64,000 bases of DNA from Ruegeria faecimaris (GTDB taxonomy: Bacteria; Pseudomonadota; Alphaproteobacteria; Rhodobacterales; Rhodobacteraceae). The stretch lies in contig NZ_FXTE01000001.1 of assembly GCF_900182615.1 (NCBI RefSeq), positions 1,178,001-1,242,000 on the forward strand, given 5' to 3'. The translations under genes and the position numbers were made by a program. Under the pieces are notes generated by a model. The model was not told the DNA's origin and did not search any database. It worked only from the letters and a program-made list of their open reading frames with translations. Of the stretch, positions 28,734-38,368 are shown one piece after another. How positions within the stretch are numbered: position 1 is the first letter of the stretch; each line of letters opens with the position of its first letter.

Positions 28734-29765
28734 TTATGCATTATTGGCCAAATGTGCCTGTGCAACTTCTTGAGCCGCATCTGGAGCCAACAATCCATCG
28801 TCGTCAAGTTTCCAGATTCCAATGTGATTGTCACAGAATTCGCGAAGATGACCGCGTTTACTGACGTCTTCCGCCAATTTGGTTAAACTATCCGCCGCCT
28901 CTGTGAAGTTATGCATGGCATAATCATCAAAGTCCTGGGTTTTCCACGGCCGATCATCGCCGAAATGAAACGTCAGACTGACATTCTTGAGCATCAGCAT
29001 TCGTTTCGAGTGCGCAGCGAGGTTGAATAGCATTGGTTGTATGACCCCAGACATCCCGAGGCAGGAATCTGTGCGGACAAATTGGTCGAAAACTTCTTTG
29101 GAAAAAACAAAGCAGTCGAAACCCGGATGCTGCATACCAACCTCGCCCATAGACAGGGGGTCATGGGAAAACCCATGCGCATCGCCAAATGTCCGACGAT
29201 TGATCGTGATGGCATCGAAACCACCCGCAATAAGCTGACGTACCGCGCCATAAAAATAGGGCTGAAGACAAATATCTGCATTAGTGTAGATTACAAAATC
29301 TCCGGGTTTAGCAACGGATGCACCCTTTTCCAGAACATCAAACAAAAGTGGCAAAGGCCGAGGAATTCGAAACGTTCCGACATCCAGAACCGTGCGTTCC
29401 AGTTTTGTCGCAACTTGCATGCCGTAATGGGCCTGAATCAGATCTTCGTCCCCATGCACCGGAACCTGCACCAATGTTGTTTCACCTTCACCAGCCAACG
29501 GATCTGATTTGGCAGTCACCATGCTATCCAACGTAGCGCGCTGGACATCATTCATCGCTCCGTCGACAGAAAAGAAATTGACGATATGCACCAGGTTGAT
29601 TGGGTCAGGATCTTTGTATTTGGGATCGAAAACGTGAACTATCTCACTCAGCGGCGTTGAGGGTGACTGACAGAAAACATTCTCGGCTAGCCAGCCCGAG
29701 GGCTGTAATTCTATGGTCTGTCTTTTGATCCCGAACAATTTTCGAAATTGTCTTCTGAGTCCCAT
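28734..29765 (-). CDS. Glycosyltransferase-like protein of unknown family
   Basis: A 343-residue soluble protein. FVIYTNADICLQPYF near residue 172 looks like a GT-A nucleotide-sugar site with a DxD-like NAD, and LVHIVNFFSVDGA near 57 could be the first strand of that fold. The rest, including HPGFDCFVFSKEVF and LTFHFGDDRPW, resembles sugar-transferase or capsule proteins without a named match. It interrupts the usual cobS-cobT order on the opposite strand, and composition seems lower in GC than the flanks, so recent insertion is possible. Function is not assigned beyond a probable glycosyltransferase fold. Confidence 0.6.
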   Translation of the reverse strand: MGLRRQFRKLFGIKRQTIELQPSGWLAENVFCQSPSTPLSEIVHVFDPKYKDPDPINLVHIVNFFSVDGAMNDVQRATLDSMVTAKSDPLAGEGETTLVQVPVHGDEDLIQAHYGMQVATKLERTVLDVGTFRIPRPLPLLFDVLEKGASVAKPGDFVIYTNADICLQPYFYGAVRQLIAGGFDAITINRRTFGDAHGFSHDPLSMGEVGMQHPGFDCFVFSKEVFDQFVRTDSCLGMSGVIQPMLFNLAAHSKRMLMLKNVSLTFHFGDDRPWKTQDFDDYAMHNFTEAADSLTKLAEDVSKRGHLREFCDNHIGIWKLDDDGLLAPDAAQEVAQAHLANNA

Positions 29766-30016
29766 TAAACCGTCCCAAACAAATAACTATATCACGCGTT
29801 CGTGTACCGTTCGTTTTGCATTGTACTGACGGAAAAGTCACCCCCAGTTAGAATCACAGGCCACGCAGAAGCCGGGCGTTGCCTCTTTTCTACAGGTCTG
29901 GCGTTTTTGCAATTCGGGCGTGCCGCTGATTACCCGGAAAACAAGGCCGACCCTATGGTCAAGACCTATGATTGGCTCTAGGTTGCCCGAGTAGAACAAG
30001 ACCGGACCTGCCACCG

Positions 30017-31894
30017 ATGAGCAAACCCAAAGACAACCCCGCTGATCCGTTCAAGAAAGCTCTGGCCGAAGCCACCAAAGTGATGGCCGACGATCCGGAA
30101 CTTACGGTGAGCTATACGGTCGACCCGTCGGGCCTGTCGGGTGAGTCGATGCGGTTGCCTCAGGTCTCGCGGCGCATGACGCGGGAAGAGGTTCTGTTGG
30201 CGCGCGGGACCGCGGATGCTTTGGCTTTGCAGCGACGCTATCACGATGATGCTACTCATAATCGCTATGCGCCTCCAGGTGACATGGCCCGCGATCTGTA
30301 CGAGGCGATGGAGGTTGCCCGGTGCGAAGCGATGGGTGCGCGGGACATGCCAGGCACTGCGTCCAACATCGACGTCAAGATCGGGCACGAAGCGATCCGG
30401 CGTGGGTATGATCAATGCAAACAGCCAGCTGACGCGCCTCTTTCGGTGGCCGCCGGCTATCTGATCCGGCATCTGGCCACTGGTCGCGACCTGCCGCCTG
30501 CGGCTGACAATGTCATGAACCTGTGGCGCGGGTTTATCGAAGATCAGGCAGGGGGCGTACTGGAGAACCTTGACGAGGTGCTTTCGGACCAGGCCGAATT
30601 CGCCAAGTTTGCACGCCAGATGATCAAGGATCTGGGCTATGGCGATCAGCTGGGCGATGACCCGGATGAGCTGGACGAAGATCAGGAAGATCAGGCCGAA
30701 GACGACGCCGAAGAACAACCCGACCCCGACAGCACTGGTCAGGATGATCAGGACGAACAGGACGCGGATGCGACCCCTGAGCAGTCACAGGAAGAACAGC
30801 AGGATCAGTCTCAGGCCCAAGTCTCCATGGATGAGATGGCCGAGGATGAAATGGGAGAAGAGGCCGAGATGCCCGAGGGCGAGGCCCCGCTGGAGCCGCC
30901 TGCCCCTCCGCCTGCATCCGATGCTGATCCCGACTATAAGGTCTACCTGAGCACCCATGACGAAGAGATCGCCGCCGAGGATCTGGCGGAGCCCGCTGAG
31001 CTGGAACGCCTTCGGGCCTATCTGGATCAACAGCTAGAACCGCTGAAAGGTGCCGTCAGCCGTTTGGCCAACAAATTGCAGCGCCGGTTGCAGGCGCAAC
31101 AGAACCGCAGCTGGGAGTTCGACCGCGAAGAAGGCATTCTGGACGCGGGCCGTCTGGCGCGTGTTGTTGCAAGCCCAACCACACCGCTGAGCTTTAAGGT
31201 CGAGAAGGATACTGAGTTCCGCGATACGGTGGTGACGCTGCTGTTGGATAATTCGGGCTCGATGCGCGGGCGACCTATTTCGATCGCGGCGATCTGCGCG
31301 GATGTTCTGGCACGCACGCTGGAACGCTGCAACGTCAAGGTCGAGATTCTGGGCTTTACCACGCGAGCGTGGAAAGGCGGGCTGGCGCGCGAGGCCTGGC
31401 TGAACGATGGCCGCCCACAGCAGCCCGGTCGTCTGAACGATCTGCGCCATATCATCTACAAAGGCGCGGATGCCCCGTGGCGACGCGCCCGACCCAATCT
31501 GGGGCTGATGATGAAAGAAGGTCTGCTGAAGGAAAATATCGACGGCGAGGCGCTGGAATGGGCGCATCGCCGGATGACGGCACGGCGCGAGCAGCGCAAG
31601 ATTTTGATGGTAATCTCGGACGGGGCGCCGGTCGATGATTCAACGCTCAGCGTGAACCCAGCAAACTATCTGGAAAAGCACCTGCGCGATGTGATCGGGA
31701 TGGTCGAAAAGCGCAAGATGGTGGAATTGCTTGCCATCGGCATCGGCCATGACGTGACCCGGTATTACGACCGCGCCGTGACCATCACGGATGTCGAGCA
31801 ACTGGCCGGAGCCATGACCGAGCAACTGGCCGCTCTGTTTGACAGTGATCCGCGCGCACGAGCGCGGGTGATGGGAATGAAGAGAGTAGGCTGA
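30017..31894 (+). CDS. cobT: Cobaltochelatase subunit CobT
   Basis: A 625-residue subunit of CobNST. It has an N-terminal helical region, a very acidic Asp/Glu/Gln-rich linker (about residues 215-310), and a C-terminal von Willebrand A domain with the MIDAS motif DNSGS starting at Asp411. CobS and CobT form a hexameric chaperone-like ATPase ring that acts on CobN. MSKPKDNP at 30017 is the family-typical start, 15 codons inside the open frame. The M24 peptidase gene follows 53 bp later. Confidence 0.95.
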   Translation: MSKPKDNPADPFKKALAEATKVMADDPELTVSYTVDPSGLSGESMRLPQVSRRMTREEVLLARGTADALALQRRYHDDATHNRYAPPGDMARDLYEAMEVARCEAMGARDMPGTASNIDVKIGHEAIRRGYDQCKQPADAPLSVAAGYLIRHLATGRDLPPAADNVMNLWRGFIEDQAGGVLENLDEVLSDQAEFAKFARQMIKDLGYGDQLGDDPDELDEDQEDQAEDDAEEQPDPDSTGQDDQDEQDADATPEQSQEEQQDQSQAQVSMDEMAEDEMGEEAEMPEGEAPLEPPAPPPASDADPDYKVYLSTHDEEIAAEDLAEPAELERLRAYLDQQLEPLKGAVSRLANKLQRRLQAQQNRSWEFDREEGILDAGRLARVVASPTTPLSFKVEKDTEFRDTVVTLLLDNSGSMRGRPISIAAICADVLARTLERCNVKVEILGFTTRAWKGGLAREAWLNDGRPQQPGRLNDLRHIIYKGADAPWRRARPNLGLMMKEGLLKENIDGEALEWAHRRMTARREQRKILMVISDGAPVDDSTLSVNPANYLEKHLRDVIGMVEKRKMVELLAIGIGHDVTRYYDRAVTITDVEQLAGAMTEQLAALFDSDPRARARVMGMKRVG

Positions 31895-31947
31895 ATCGCC
31901 TTTTCCATAACATGGCGTCGCGCGCTCCAAACTGATAGAGGTATGAC

Positions 31948-33729
31948 ATGTTTCAGTCCTTCGCCGTGACCGCACGGCCGGAACAGGGCCCGCCTCGGCT
32001 GGCCGATCTGCGGACCGAATTGGCACGCGACGGGTTGGACGGTTTCTTGGTCCCGCGCGCAGATGTGCATCAAGGCGAGTATGTGGCCCCGCGCGACGAA
32101 CGGCTTGCCTGGCTGACCGGGTTCACAGGTTCGGCCGGGTTCTGCGTGGTTTTGGCAGATAAGGCCGGCGTCTTCATTGACGGACGTTATCGTACGCAGG
32201 TCAAAGCGCAGGTCGCCGCCGATTACACACCTGTTCCATGGCCCGAGGTCAGCCTTGCCGCGTGGCTAACGGAACAACTCCCGCAGGGTGGTCGGGTTGG
32301 CTTTGATCCGTGGCTACATTCGGCGGGTCAGATCGCGAAAACGCAGACCGACCTTGAAGGCCGAGATATTACACTGGTGCGCAGCGACAATCTGGTGGAC
32401 CGGGTTTGGTGGGATCAACCCGATCCACCAATGAACCCGGTAAAGCTGCACCCGATCGAATTCGCGGGCGAAAGCGCAGACAGCAAAATCGCGCGTCTGG
32501 CGCAGTCCCTGCAGGACACGGGCTGTGGCGCAGCGGTGATTACCCTGCCCGACTCGATCATGTGGTTGTTGAACATTCGGGGCTCCGATATCGGGTACAA
32601 CCCGGTGGCGCATGGGTTTGCTATACTGCATGCGGATGGCCGCGTGGATCTGTTCATGGCGCACCAAAAGCTGAACGTGGCGATGGCCGATTCAGTCACA
32701 GTTCATGCGCCGGACACGTTTTTGACGGCTGTCGCAGCGCTTGACGGTAAGGTTCAGGTTGATCTTGGTACGCTGCCACAGGCAGTGGCCGATGTGCTAG
32801 AAGGGCAGATGGTCGATGGCGGCGACCCTTGTGCGCTGCCCAAAGCCTGCAAGAACCCTGCCGAAATCGCAGGCAGTGCCGAGGCACATCTGCGCGATGC
32901 TGTCGCTGTGATCGAAACGCTGTGCTGGCTGGATGCGCAAGCCGCTGGCGATGTTACGGAAACGCAGGTGGTCACTCGGCTTGAGGAGAACCGGCGCAAG
33001 GATAATGCCCTGCAGGATATCTCGTTCGATACGATTGCAGGGACAGGACCCAATGGCGCGATCATGCATTACCGGGTGACCGAGGAAACCGACAGCCTGC
33101 TGCAAGACGGTCATATCCTGGTGCTGGACAGCGGCGGACAATATTTGGATGGCACGACTGATATTACCCGGACCATTGCTATCGGCAATGTGGGTGAAGA
33201 AGAAAAAGCCTGCTTTACTCGCGTGCTGAAAGGCATGATCGCCATGTCTATGCTGCGCTGGCCTGCCGGGTTGGCTGGACGTGATATCGAATCCGTGGCG
33301 CGTATTCCCCTATGGGCAGCGGGTCAGGACTTTAATCACGGTGTCGGGCACGGCGTCGGTGCCTATCTGAGTGTGCATGAGGGCCCTCAGCGTCTGTCCA
33401 AAGCCAGCCATGAGCCCTTGCTGCCGGGCATGATCTTGTCGAATGAGCCGGGTTACTACCGCGAAGGTGCGTTTGGAATCAGGATTGAAAACCTTTTGGT
33501 GGTGCAATCTGCCCCTACCCTGCCCAGTGGTGACGCGGAACGTCCCATGTTGGAATGGCGCACATTGACCTATGTCCCTATCGACCGACGCTTGGTTCTG
33601 ACCGATATGCTGACGGCAGTCGAACGCGACTGGCTCAACGCATATCACCGCGAAGTTGCCGAAAAAGTTCGACCAAGGCTGGGAGATGACGCCCAACTGT
33701 GGTTGGATGCCGCAACCGCACCGATCTGA
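31948..33729 (+). CDS. Aminopeptidase P family protein (M24, Xaa-Pro aminopeptidase)
   Basis: A 593-residue, three-domain M24 peptidase of the long (eukaryote-like) aminopeptidase P type, which removes an N-terminal residue preceding proline. The dinuclear metal site is visible: LDSGGQYLDGTTDITRT gives two Asp ligands near 393-405, GVGHGVGAYLSVHEGP the His, and SNEPGYYREGAFGIRIEN the two Glu. AGAGG lies upstream of the ATG. It sits downstream of cobT in the same direction, though there is no known functional tie. Confidence 0.92.
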   Translation: MFQSFAVTARPEQGPPRLADLRTELARDGLDGFLVPRADVHQGEYVAPRDERLAWLTGFTGSAGFCVVLADKAGVFIDGRYRTQVKAQVAADYTPVPWPEVSLAAWLTEQLPQGGRVGFDPWLHSAGQIAKTQTDLEGRDITLVRSDNLVDRVWWDQPDPPMNPVKLHPIEFAGESADSKIARLAQSLQDTGCGAAVITLPDSIMWLLNIRGSDIGYNPVAHGFAILHADGRVDLFMAHQKLNVAMADSVTVHAPDTFLTAVAALDGKVQVDLGTLPQAVADVLEGQMVDGGDPCALPKACKNPAEIAGSAEAHLRDAVAVIETLCWLDAQAAGDVTETQVVTRLEENRRKDNALQDISFDTIAGTGPNGAIMHYRVTEETDSLLQDGHILVLDSGGQYLDGTTDITRTIAIGNVGEEEKACFTRVLKGMIAMSMLRWPAGLAGRDIESVARIPLWAAGQDFNHGVGHGVGAYLSVHEGPQRLSKASHEPLLPGMILSNEPGYYREGAFGIRIENLLVVQSAPTLPSGDAERPMLEWRTLTYVPIDRRLVLTDMLTAVERDWLNAYHREVAEKVRPRLGDDAQLWLDAATAPI

Positions 33730-33794
33730 CACCGCATCGTTACATATACCGGGCAGTGGACAAGCGGGAAACCGGACCAGAGGAAAGAGCAAAG

Positions 33795-34136
33795 ATGACC
33801 GAGATCACCATTCGCAAGACACCAGGCAAATGGAGCGTCCGTTCAGGAGGCGCCATTCTGGGTGAAACCACAAATGCTCTGGAATTGCTCGAGGGCGATC
33901 TTGATCCGGTCATCTATTTCCCTCGTACCGATATCGCGATGGCATTTCTGGATGTTACCGACAAGGTCACGCAGTGCAAACACAAGGGCCAAGCCACGCA
34001 TTTTTCGATCGTCAACAAATCCTCGGTCACTGAAAACGCTGCTTGGAGCTATGAAGACCCGATCCATTCTGCCTTAGACATCAAAGGCCATGTCGCCTTC
34101 TACCCGCTTGATTCCGTGAAGGTCGAACAAATCTGA
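33795..34136 (+). CDS. DUF427 domain protein
   Basis: A 113-residue protein of the DUF427 family: WSVRSGGAILGETTNALELLEG at the start, VIYFPRTDIAM, then HKGQATHFSI and HVAFYPLDSVKVEQI at the end. Members are small mainly-beta proteins of unknown function; some occur fused to nucleotidyltransferases. The start at 33795 is chosen for the GAGG-containing leader and the family N-terminus TEITIRKTPGKW. It follows the aminopeptidase gene by 65 bp and is the last gene of this rightward run. Confidence 0.85.
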   Translation: MTEITIRKTPGKWSVRSGGAILGETTNALELLEGDLDPVIYFPRTDIAMAFLDVTDKVTQCKHKGQATHFSIVNKSSVTENAAWSYEDPIHSALDIKGHVAFYPLDSVKVEQI

Positions 34137-34476
34137 CGTATGTCCCAGATGCGCAATACCTCTACTCAATCGAGTTGTTGCACAATATGAAAGGCCAGAT
34201 CGCTTTGGCCTTCACGTCAAAATCTGGCTCGAAGTAAGAGAACGATCCTTTACGCTGGATACCACGAAAGTATCAAACGAGCCCGACCTGCACCTTGGGA
34301 TTTCTCGCTGCGCCTACACTAAAAACTGCTTTTTTCCGGTATTCATGGCGCAGTTTCTTGGCAAAACCCACGCCCAAAATGGTCTGTTTTTCTGGCACCA
34401 AATAGATTTGTTTTTGGTCGATCTAATGCCGCAAACAAGGTGAGTTTAGAGAGTTAAACTGAAGCCTGCTCAAGAT
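34137..34476. other. 340-bp gap between DUF427 gene and a convergent hypothetical gene
   Basis: No gene was found. A hairpin, AAGGCCA (34191-34197) and TGGCCTT (34206-34212), lies 54 bp beyond the DUF427 stop and may end that transcript, though without a T-tract. The rest is AT-rich and featureless. Confidence 0.5.
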
Positions 34477-34758
34477 CTAAAACTCATCAAATTCCGGAAC
34501 ATTTCCAAGCCTAATGATAAAGCTCGGCGCCCCGACCTCGCCACTGTTCGGGTCCTCACTGACCATGTAGGCATCGGCGCCAGCGCAATCGTCGGATAGC
34601 GCTTCCCTTTCTGCTCTGTTTTGTGCTTCCGCCGCCGTGGAGTATTCAAATTGCTTGCCAATTTTCAAGTTTCCTTGCCCTCCGCGACCGGGCTTATTTT
34701 CCACATATGTCTGGCAGATATAGTGAATTTTTTCTGAGCTCTCATCTGAGATTGTCAT
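34477..34758 (-). CDS. Hypothetical protein, 93 residues
   Basis: A small acidic protein (MTISDESSEKIHYICQTYVE at the N-terminus) with one central basic patch and an acidic C-terminus. KIGKQFEYSTAAEAQNRAE followed by DAYMVSEDPNSGEVG suggests a compact alpha/beta fold; no family is recognised. The start is the internal ATG at 34758; the 17 codons before it have no ribosome-binding site. It is on the same strand as the following 70-residue gene and the racemase pair. No function is proposed. Confidence 0.62.
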   Translation of the reverse strand: MTISDESSEKIHYICQTYVENKPGRGGQGNLKIGKQFEYSTAAEAQNRAEREALSDDCAGADAYMVSEDPNSGEVGAPSFIIRLGNVPEFDEF

Positions 34759-34877
34759 GGCAGTATCCGTAAAATGAGTATGGGTGCGATTGATGCATGG
34801 GAAAAACAATGTTCGCTAGCCGCTTTGTTCGTGGTTCGATCATTCCAGTCGCGCAAAAAGAAGGGGCGACAATCCTG

Positions 34878-35090
34878 TCACCGCTTTTTGACGGGCTTCG
34901 GCGGACAGGCTTCAGATAATATATTCGCATCCCTTTCGAGCCGAGTTTTGCGGAGCCGGGCATTCTTGATCTGTCTTTGCTCTGCTTCTTCGTTGACCAT
35001 TTCTCTAACGATCCGCGTTGTTTTGTCCATCGGTGTTTCCGCCTTGGGAACGTGTGCATTGAAGACAGTTTTTTTTGTCAGCTTTGCCAA
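34878..35090 (-). CDS. Small conserved hypothetical protein, 70 residues
   Basis: A highly charged, probably helical 70-residue protein (AKLTKKTVFNAHVPKAETP, then TRIVREMVNEEAEQRQIKNA). The pattern of basic helix residues recalls small proteins I have seen in other Rhodobacterales, but the role is unknown. AGGAGA about 6 bp before the ATG supports real translation. It begins 48 bp after the stop of the upstream racemase gene and may be its distal operon member. Confidence 0.65.
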   Translation of the reverse strand: MAKLTKKTVFNAHVPKAETPMDKTTRIVREMVNEEAEQRQIKNARLRKTRLERDANILSEACPPKPVKKR

Positions 35091-35138
35091 TGGTTATTCT
35101 CCTAACCGTTTTCAACGGTGCATTTATCAGTTGAGTGA

Positions 35139-36260
35139 TCAAATCGATGCTAGGTGGGTGCCTGATCCTTGAGAGACATGCGCGTGTCGTGAATGACTGC
35201 CACGGAGCAACTTTGTCTTAACGTCGGGAGCGGACATAGCATTCATCAACGCACTATAGTTCATTTGGAACTTCATTTCCGATCCTACGCTATGCGTCGA
35301 ATGGTAAGTGCCAACGACAAGATGATCGCTTGTTGCACCAATAAGCCTGTATCCAGGGGGCATCGAAAGCCCCAAAATGTCCGTATCTTGCTGACCAACG
35401 GCCAGAATTATTTGTGTGCTCTGTCCGCTTTTCGGGACGAGGTGAAGTCTTTTGAATACCGGATCGCAGATGCTCTGAGGGTGAGATGCAGGTTTGGACC
35501 CTGTTTCAATTACCTCAGCGACAAGCGTGAAGGCATCCGTATACATCCCGCCTATCTGATCTCCGGAAACCGGATCAACGCCCAGAAGTATTGCTTCCCC
35601 CAGCCTTAGATCATTGATGCGACAAACTGGGTGTCCGCCGAGGGCCCAAGGAAGGTTGGCCGAGTTTCCGCCAGATACAGTGTGAAGGAAGGGACCACAC
35701 TGCCCCTCTGTTTCATTCGCCAGGTCAGATAGGGCCTCCATATCTGCAGCATTCGGGGCAATCCCCCCCAGACATGCAAAGTTCGCTCCGATGCCTTTCA
35801 GCGTAACGCCGGGCATGTCCACCACTTGCTGTGCAACTGAGCCGAGGTCTTTTGGCATGATCCCTTCGCGCAGATCGCCCATCTCAACCATCAGGATAAT
35901 GCCGTGAATGCAGTCTTTCCGGATCGCGGCGGCGGCCAGAGCGGTAATCACGAGGATTTCTGTATTGTAGCTCGCCTCACAGTATTGGATGACCTGATCG
36001 ACCTGGCTCAGCGTTGGTGTACGGATCAATGTGATCGGGCATGTCATGCCCGCGTTGCGTAACCTTCGCACGTTACTAAGCCGCGCTTCCGCAAGCCCCA
36101 CAGCGCCGCCGTCGAGCATAGCCTGAGCGATGGCTGGATGCCCGCACACTGCCTTGGTCACACCGGTGACACCGATGCCGCGTGTCTTGAGGCGCTCGAC
36201 AACAGTCTTCGCATTGTGACGTATCTTGCTCAGATGCACCTCAATGCGAGGGGTACTCAT
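35139..36260 (-). CDS. PLP-dependent alanine/ornithine racemase-like enzyme
   Basis: A 373-residue fold-III PLP enzyme of the alanine racemase N-terminal superfamily. The PLP lysine is in GVTGVTKAVCGHP (about Lys36), HTVSGGNSANLPW and RLGEAILLG are later cofactor or substrate contacts. Relatives include alanine/ornithine racemase (Orr) and YhfX. The reaction could be racemisation or a related PLP chemistry on a D- or L-amino acid. Its ATG overlaps the stop of the DUF1611 gene by 4 bp, so the two proteins are produced together and probably act on the same compound. Confidence 0.82.
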   Translation of the reverse strand: MSTPRIEVHLSKIRHNAKTVVERLKTRGIGVTGVTKAVCGHPAIAQAMLDGGAVGLAEARLSNVRRLRNAGMTCPITLIRTPTLSQVDQVIQYCEASYNTEILVITALAAAAIRKDCIHGIILMVEMGDLREGIMPKDLGSVAQQVVDMPGVTLKGIGANFACLGGIAPNAADMEALSDLANETEGQCGPFLHTVSGGNSANLPWALGGHPVCRINDLRLGEAILLGVDPVSGDQIGGMYTDAFTLVAEVIETGSKPASHPQSICDPVFKRLHLVPKSGQSTQIILAVGQQDTDILGLSMPPGYRLIGATSDHLVVGTYHSTHSVGSEMKFQMNYSALMNAMSAPDVKTKLLRGSHSRHAHVSQGSGTHLASI

Positions 36261-37456
36261 ATCGCAGCCACGGGTGTGGAGTGACGTAACCCAGGGTAAG
36301 CGGCAACAACCATTGCAAGCAAATGCGAAGCCGGCCGGCTGAGTACATCCGTTACAGGCAGCCCGAGTATTTGTGACTGTGCGGCGATCGTGTCGGTTAC
36401 CTCGGCCTCGGACATCCCCTCATGATTGAGCGTGACACCAATGACCTTTGTGTCAGCAAATGCTTCGATTAGGGCAATCTCACTTGCAGGCTTGGGCATC
36501 GGCATATTGGGAAAGTCACAGCGATGCGCGCGCTTTGGAGCGTGCTGGAGGATTACGGCGTCCGGCTGGCTGCCCCGCAGGATAAAGGCGGATGTGCAGA
36601 ATGCCGGATGGCTCAACGCCCCTTGACCTTCGATCAATATGACATCGGGTCGTTCAGACTCGGAAGCGTCGACGATCGCGCCTTCAAGTTCGCCGCAACA
36701 GAACTGCGGTGGTACGGCATCCATTGCCACCCCATATTTTGCACCCTGCATCAAACCTGTCTGGCCCGTACCAACAAGGACAGTCTTGATGCCTCTTGTG
36801 TTCAAGGCACGGGCTAAAACAGTCGCTGTTGTCCGCTTTCCGATGGCGCAGTCGGTCCCAAGAACCGCTATGCGCAGTGCTTTCACACCAGAAATACTTC
36901 CATCGAACAGGCGCATATCCTTGCTGGGTTTGGGTTTGCGAATATCTCGGATGGTGACTTTGCGTTCGACCGCAAAAGAAGCGATTTCTGGATCATCGCC
37001 CAGATATTCATGCAATCCACTGACGATGTTCATACCAAGTGATATCGCGTCGAGAACAACGTCACGATCTGTCGATGAGAGCCTGCCCGTAGATGGTGCC
37101 ATCCCGTAAATGAGGGTATCCGGGATTACAGCTTCATGGACAACAGCAGCGTCCAGACTTCTGAAGACCGGAATGTGGTTTACAGTATCGTCAAGAACCA
37201 ACCCGCTGTCTTTGCCGTCGTGATCGCTATCGATGACAGACAGGATCCTGTAGGCCTCTGAATGGCGAACGAGGCCATTTGCAGTTTTGCCATCCGCCTT
37301 GGCAAAGTTACCTTGGCAATAGACAATCGCAGTTGGCGGCAAGATGATCTGAGTGGCAGAAGTTGATCTTATGGGTTCGTCGCTGGTAAATGGCGGCGCC
37401 TGCGCCCCGCTAACAGGACGACGGATCGTGTTTGCCACGTTAAAGTCGGTTTTCAT
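36257..37456 (-). CDS. DUF1611 / DgcN family protein
   Basis: A 399-residue protein with an N-terminal Rossmann-like domain (ATAIVYCQGNFAKADGKTANG, residues ~41-60) and a C-terminal P-loop domain (LGTDCAIGKRTTA near 215, then ILIEGQGALSHPA). This is the DUF1611 arrangement, a family that includes DgcN, reported as a D-glutamate N-acetyltransferase in D-amino acid breakdown. Whether this member acetylates D-amino acids is inference. AAAGGA lies 7 bp before the ATG. The racemase-like gene follows with a 4-bp overlap, in place of the DgcA enzyme typical of characterised pairs. Confidence 0.78.
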   Translation of the reverse strand: MKTDFNVANTIRRPVSGAQAPPFTSDEPIRSTSATQIILPPTAIVYCQGNFAKADGKTANGLVRHSEAYRILSVIDSDHDGKDSGLVLDDTVNHIPVFRSLDAAVVHEAVIPDTLIYGMAPSTGRLSSTDRDVVLDAISLGMNIVSGLHEYLGDDPEIASFAVERKVTIRDIRKPKPSKDMRLFDGSISGVKALRIAVLGTDCAIGKRTTATVLARALNTRGIKTVLVGTGQTGLMQGAKYGVAMDAVPPQFCCGELEGAIVDASESERPDVILIEGQGALSHPAFCTSAFILRGSQPDAVILQHAPKRAHRCDFPNMPMPKPASEIALIEAFADTKVIGVTLNHEGMSEAEVTDTIAAQSQILGLPVTDVLSRPASHLLAMVVAAYPGLRHSTPVAAI

Positions 37457-37539
37457 GATGTTTCCTTTGTGTGGTCGACACCCAAGGCAACACGGTCGTC
37501 ACCATCGGATACCAAAGTCGAAATAGTCGCGCCGCGCGC

Positions 37540-38358
37540 TCAGTTATCGAGAACGCACAGACCTTTAGATGACTTGAAATTCTTGTTGCAGTTCCAACGG
37601 TTTCCGGACCTGTCAAGATGGGCATTCGCAGGAAGCTCTATTGTTTCGCAATTCACACCTGAGGTCGCGTATCCCCGCTCGCACTTCCATCCCGTGCCGT
37701 ACGTTGCATCGTCCAAGTAGGCATGTTCAGGGATCATGACGGCCGCGCACGTGCCATCCTGTACAAAATATCCACGTTCACATGTCCAGGGTTGGCCGTA
37801 TCCTGATGAATTCAAATACGCGTTGGCCGGGACCACAATGGCGACGCAACGGTCGTCCAATGCTTCGAACCCACGTTTGCATTCCCACGCGGGTCCATAG
37901 GTCGTATCAGCCAGATAAGCGTTTGCGGGTACGACAATTTCTTGGCACGTATCGTCGATTTTGAGAAAACCGCGCGAGCAATGCCAGCGTTCACCTGATG
38001 AATCAAGGAATCCGCCATCGGGTACAATCACCGCAACACAGGTCGCTTCATCGTTCTCGCGAAAACCATGAAGACATTCCCAACCTAAACCATAGGTACG
38101 GTTGGTCGGATAGGCATTTTCTGGCACTACGACAGCTGCGCAGACGTCGCCACTCAACCTATACCCGGCGTTGCATTTCCAACCGTCACCGTAACTTGTT
38201 GCAGTGGCATTTTCTGGCACCGATTGCGATGTAGATTGAGCGAATGCAGGCATCGAAAATAAAAGCAAAGCACAGAGTGTAAACCCAATCAGCACCGCAC
38301 TCATCTGAATGCCTAGTGACAGATTTGCGCGCCAAGTCGTCCGAAAGAGTTGCGGCAT
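37540..38358 (-). CDS. Secreted cysteine-rich protein made of seven tandem repeats
   Basis: A 272-residue protein with a long N-terminal signal (hydrophobic run ending MPAFA, cleavage near residue 40) and then seven units of 31-35 residues. Each unit follows the plan VPxNAYLx6-8GxxWxCxRGFx6-8C, with two cysteines, 14 in all, so each unit probably holds one disulphide. Charged, loop-rich composition and export point to a surface or periplasmic binding or structural role; no enzyme motif is present. Similar VP-x-NA repeats occur in uncharacterised proteins of other marine alphaproteobacteria. The start 10 bp after the stop of the upstream gene has AAGG; starts 7 and 16 codons upstream are possible. 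Confidence 0.75.
   Translation of the reverse strand: MPQLFRTTWRANLSLGIQMSAVLIGFTLCALLLFSMPAFAQSTSQSVPENATATSYGDGWKCNAGYRLSGDVCAAVVVPENAYPTNRTYGLGWECLHGFRENDEATCVAVIVPDGGFLDSSGERWHCSRGFLKIDDTCQEIVVPANAYLADTTYGPAWECKRGFEALDDRCVAIVVPANAYLNSSGYGQPWTCERGYFVQDGTCAAVMIPEHAYLDDATYGTGWKCERGYATSGVNCETIELPANAHLDRSGNRWNCNKNFKSSKGLCVLDN
37543..38220 (-). repeat. Seven tandem coding repeats of about 96-105 bp
   Basis: The repeat units lie in the cysteine-rich gene. Protein similarity between units is clear (VPENAY, VPANAYL, IPEHAYLD, LPANAHLD), while the DNA is diverged, so the array is old rather than a recent slippage product. Confidence 0.8.
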
Positions 38359-38368
38359 TGCCTTTGCC

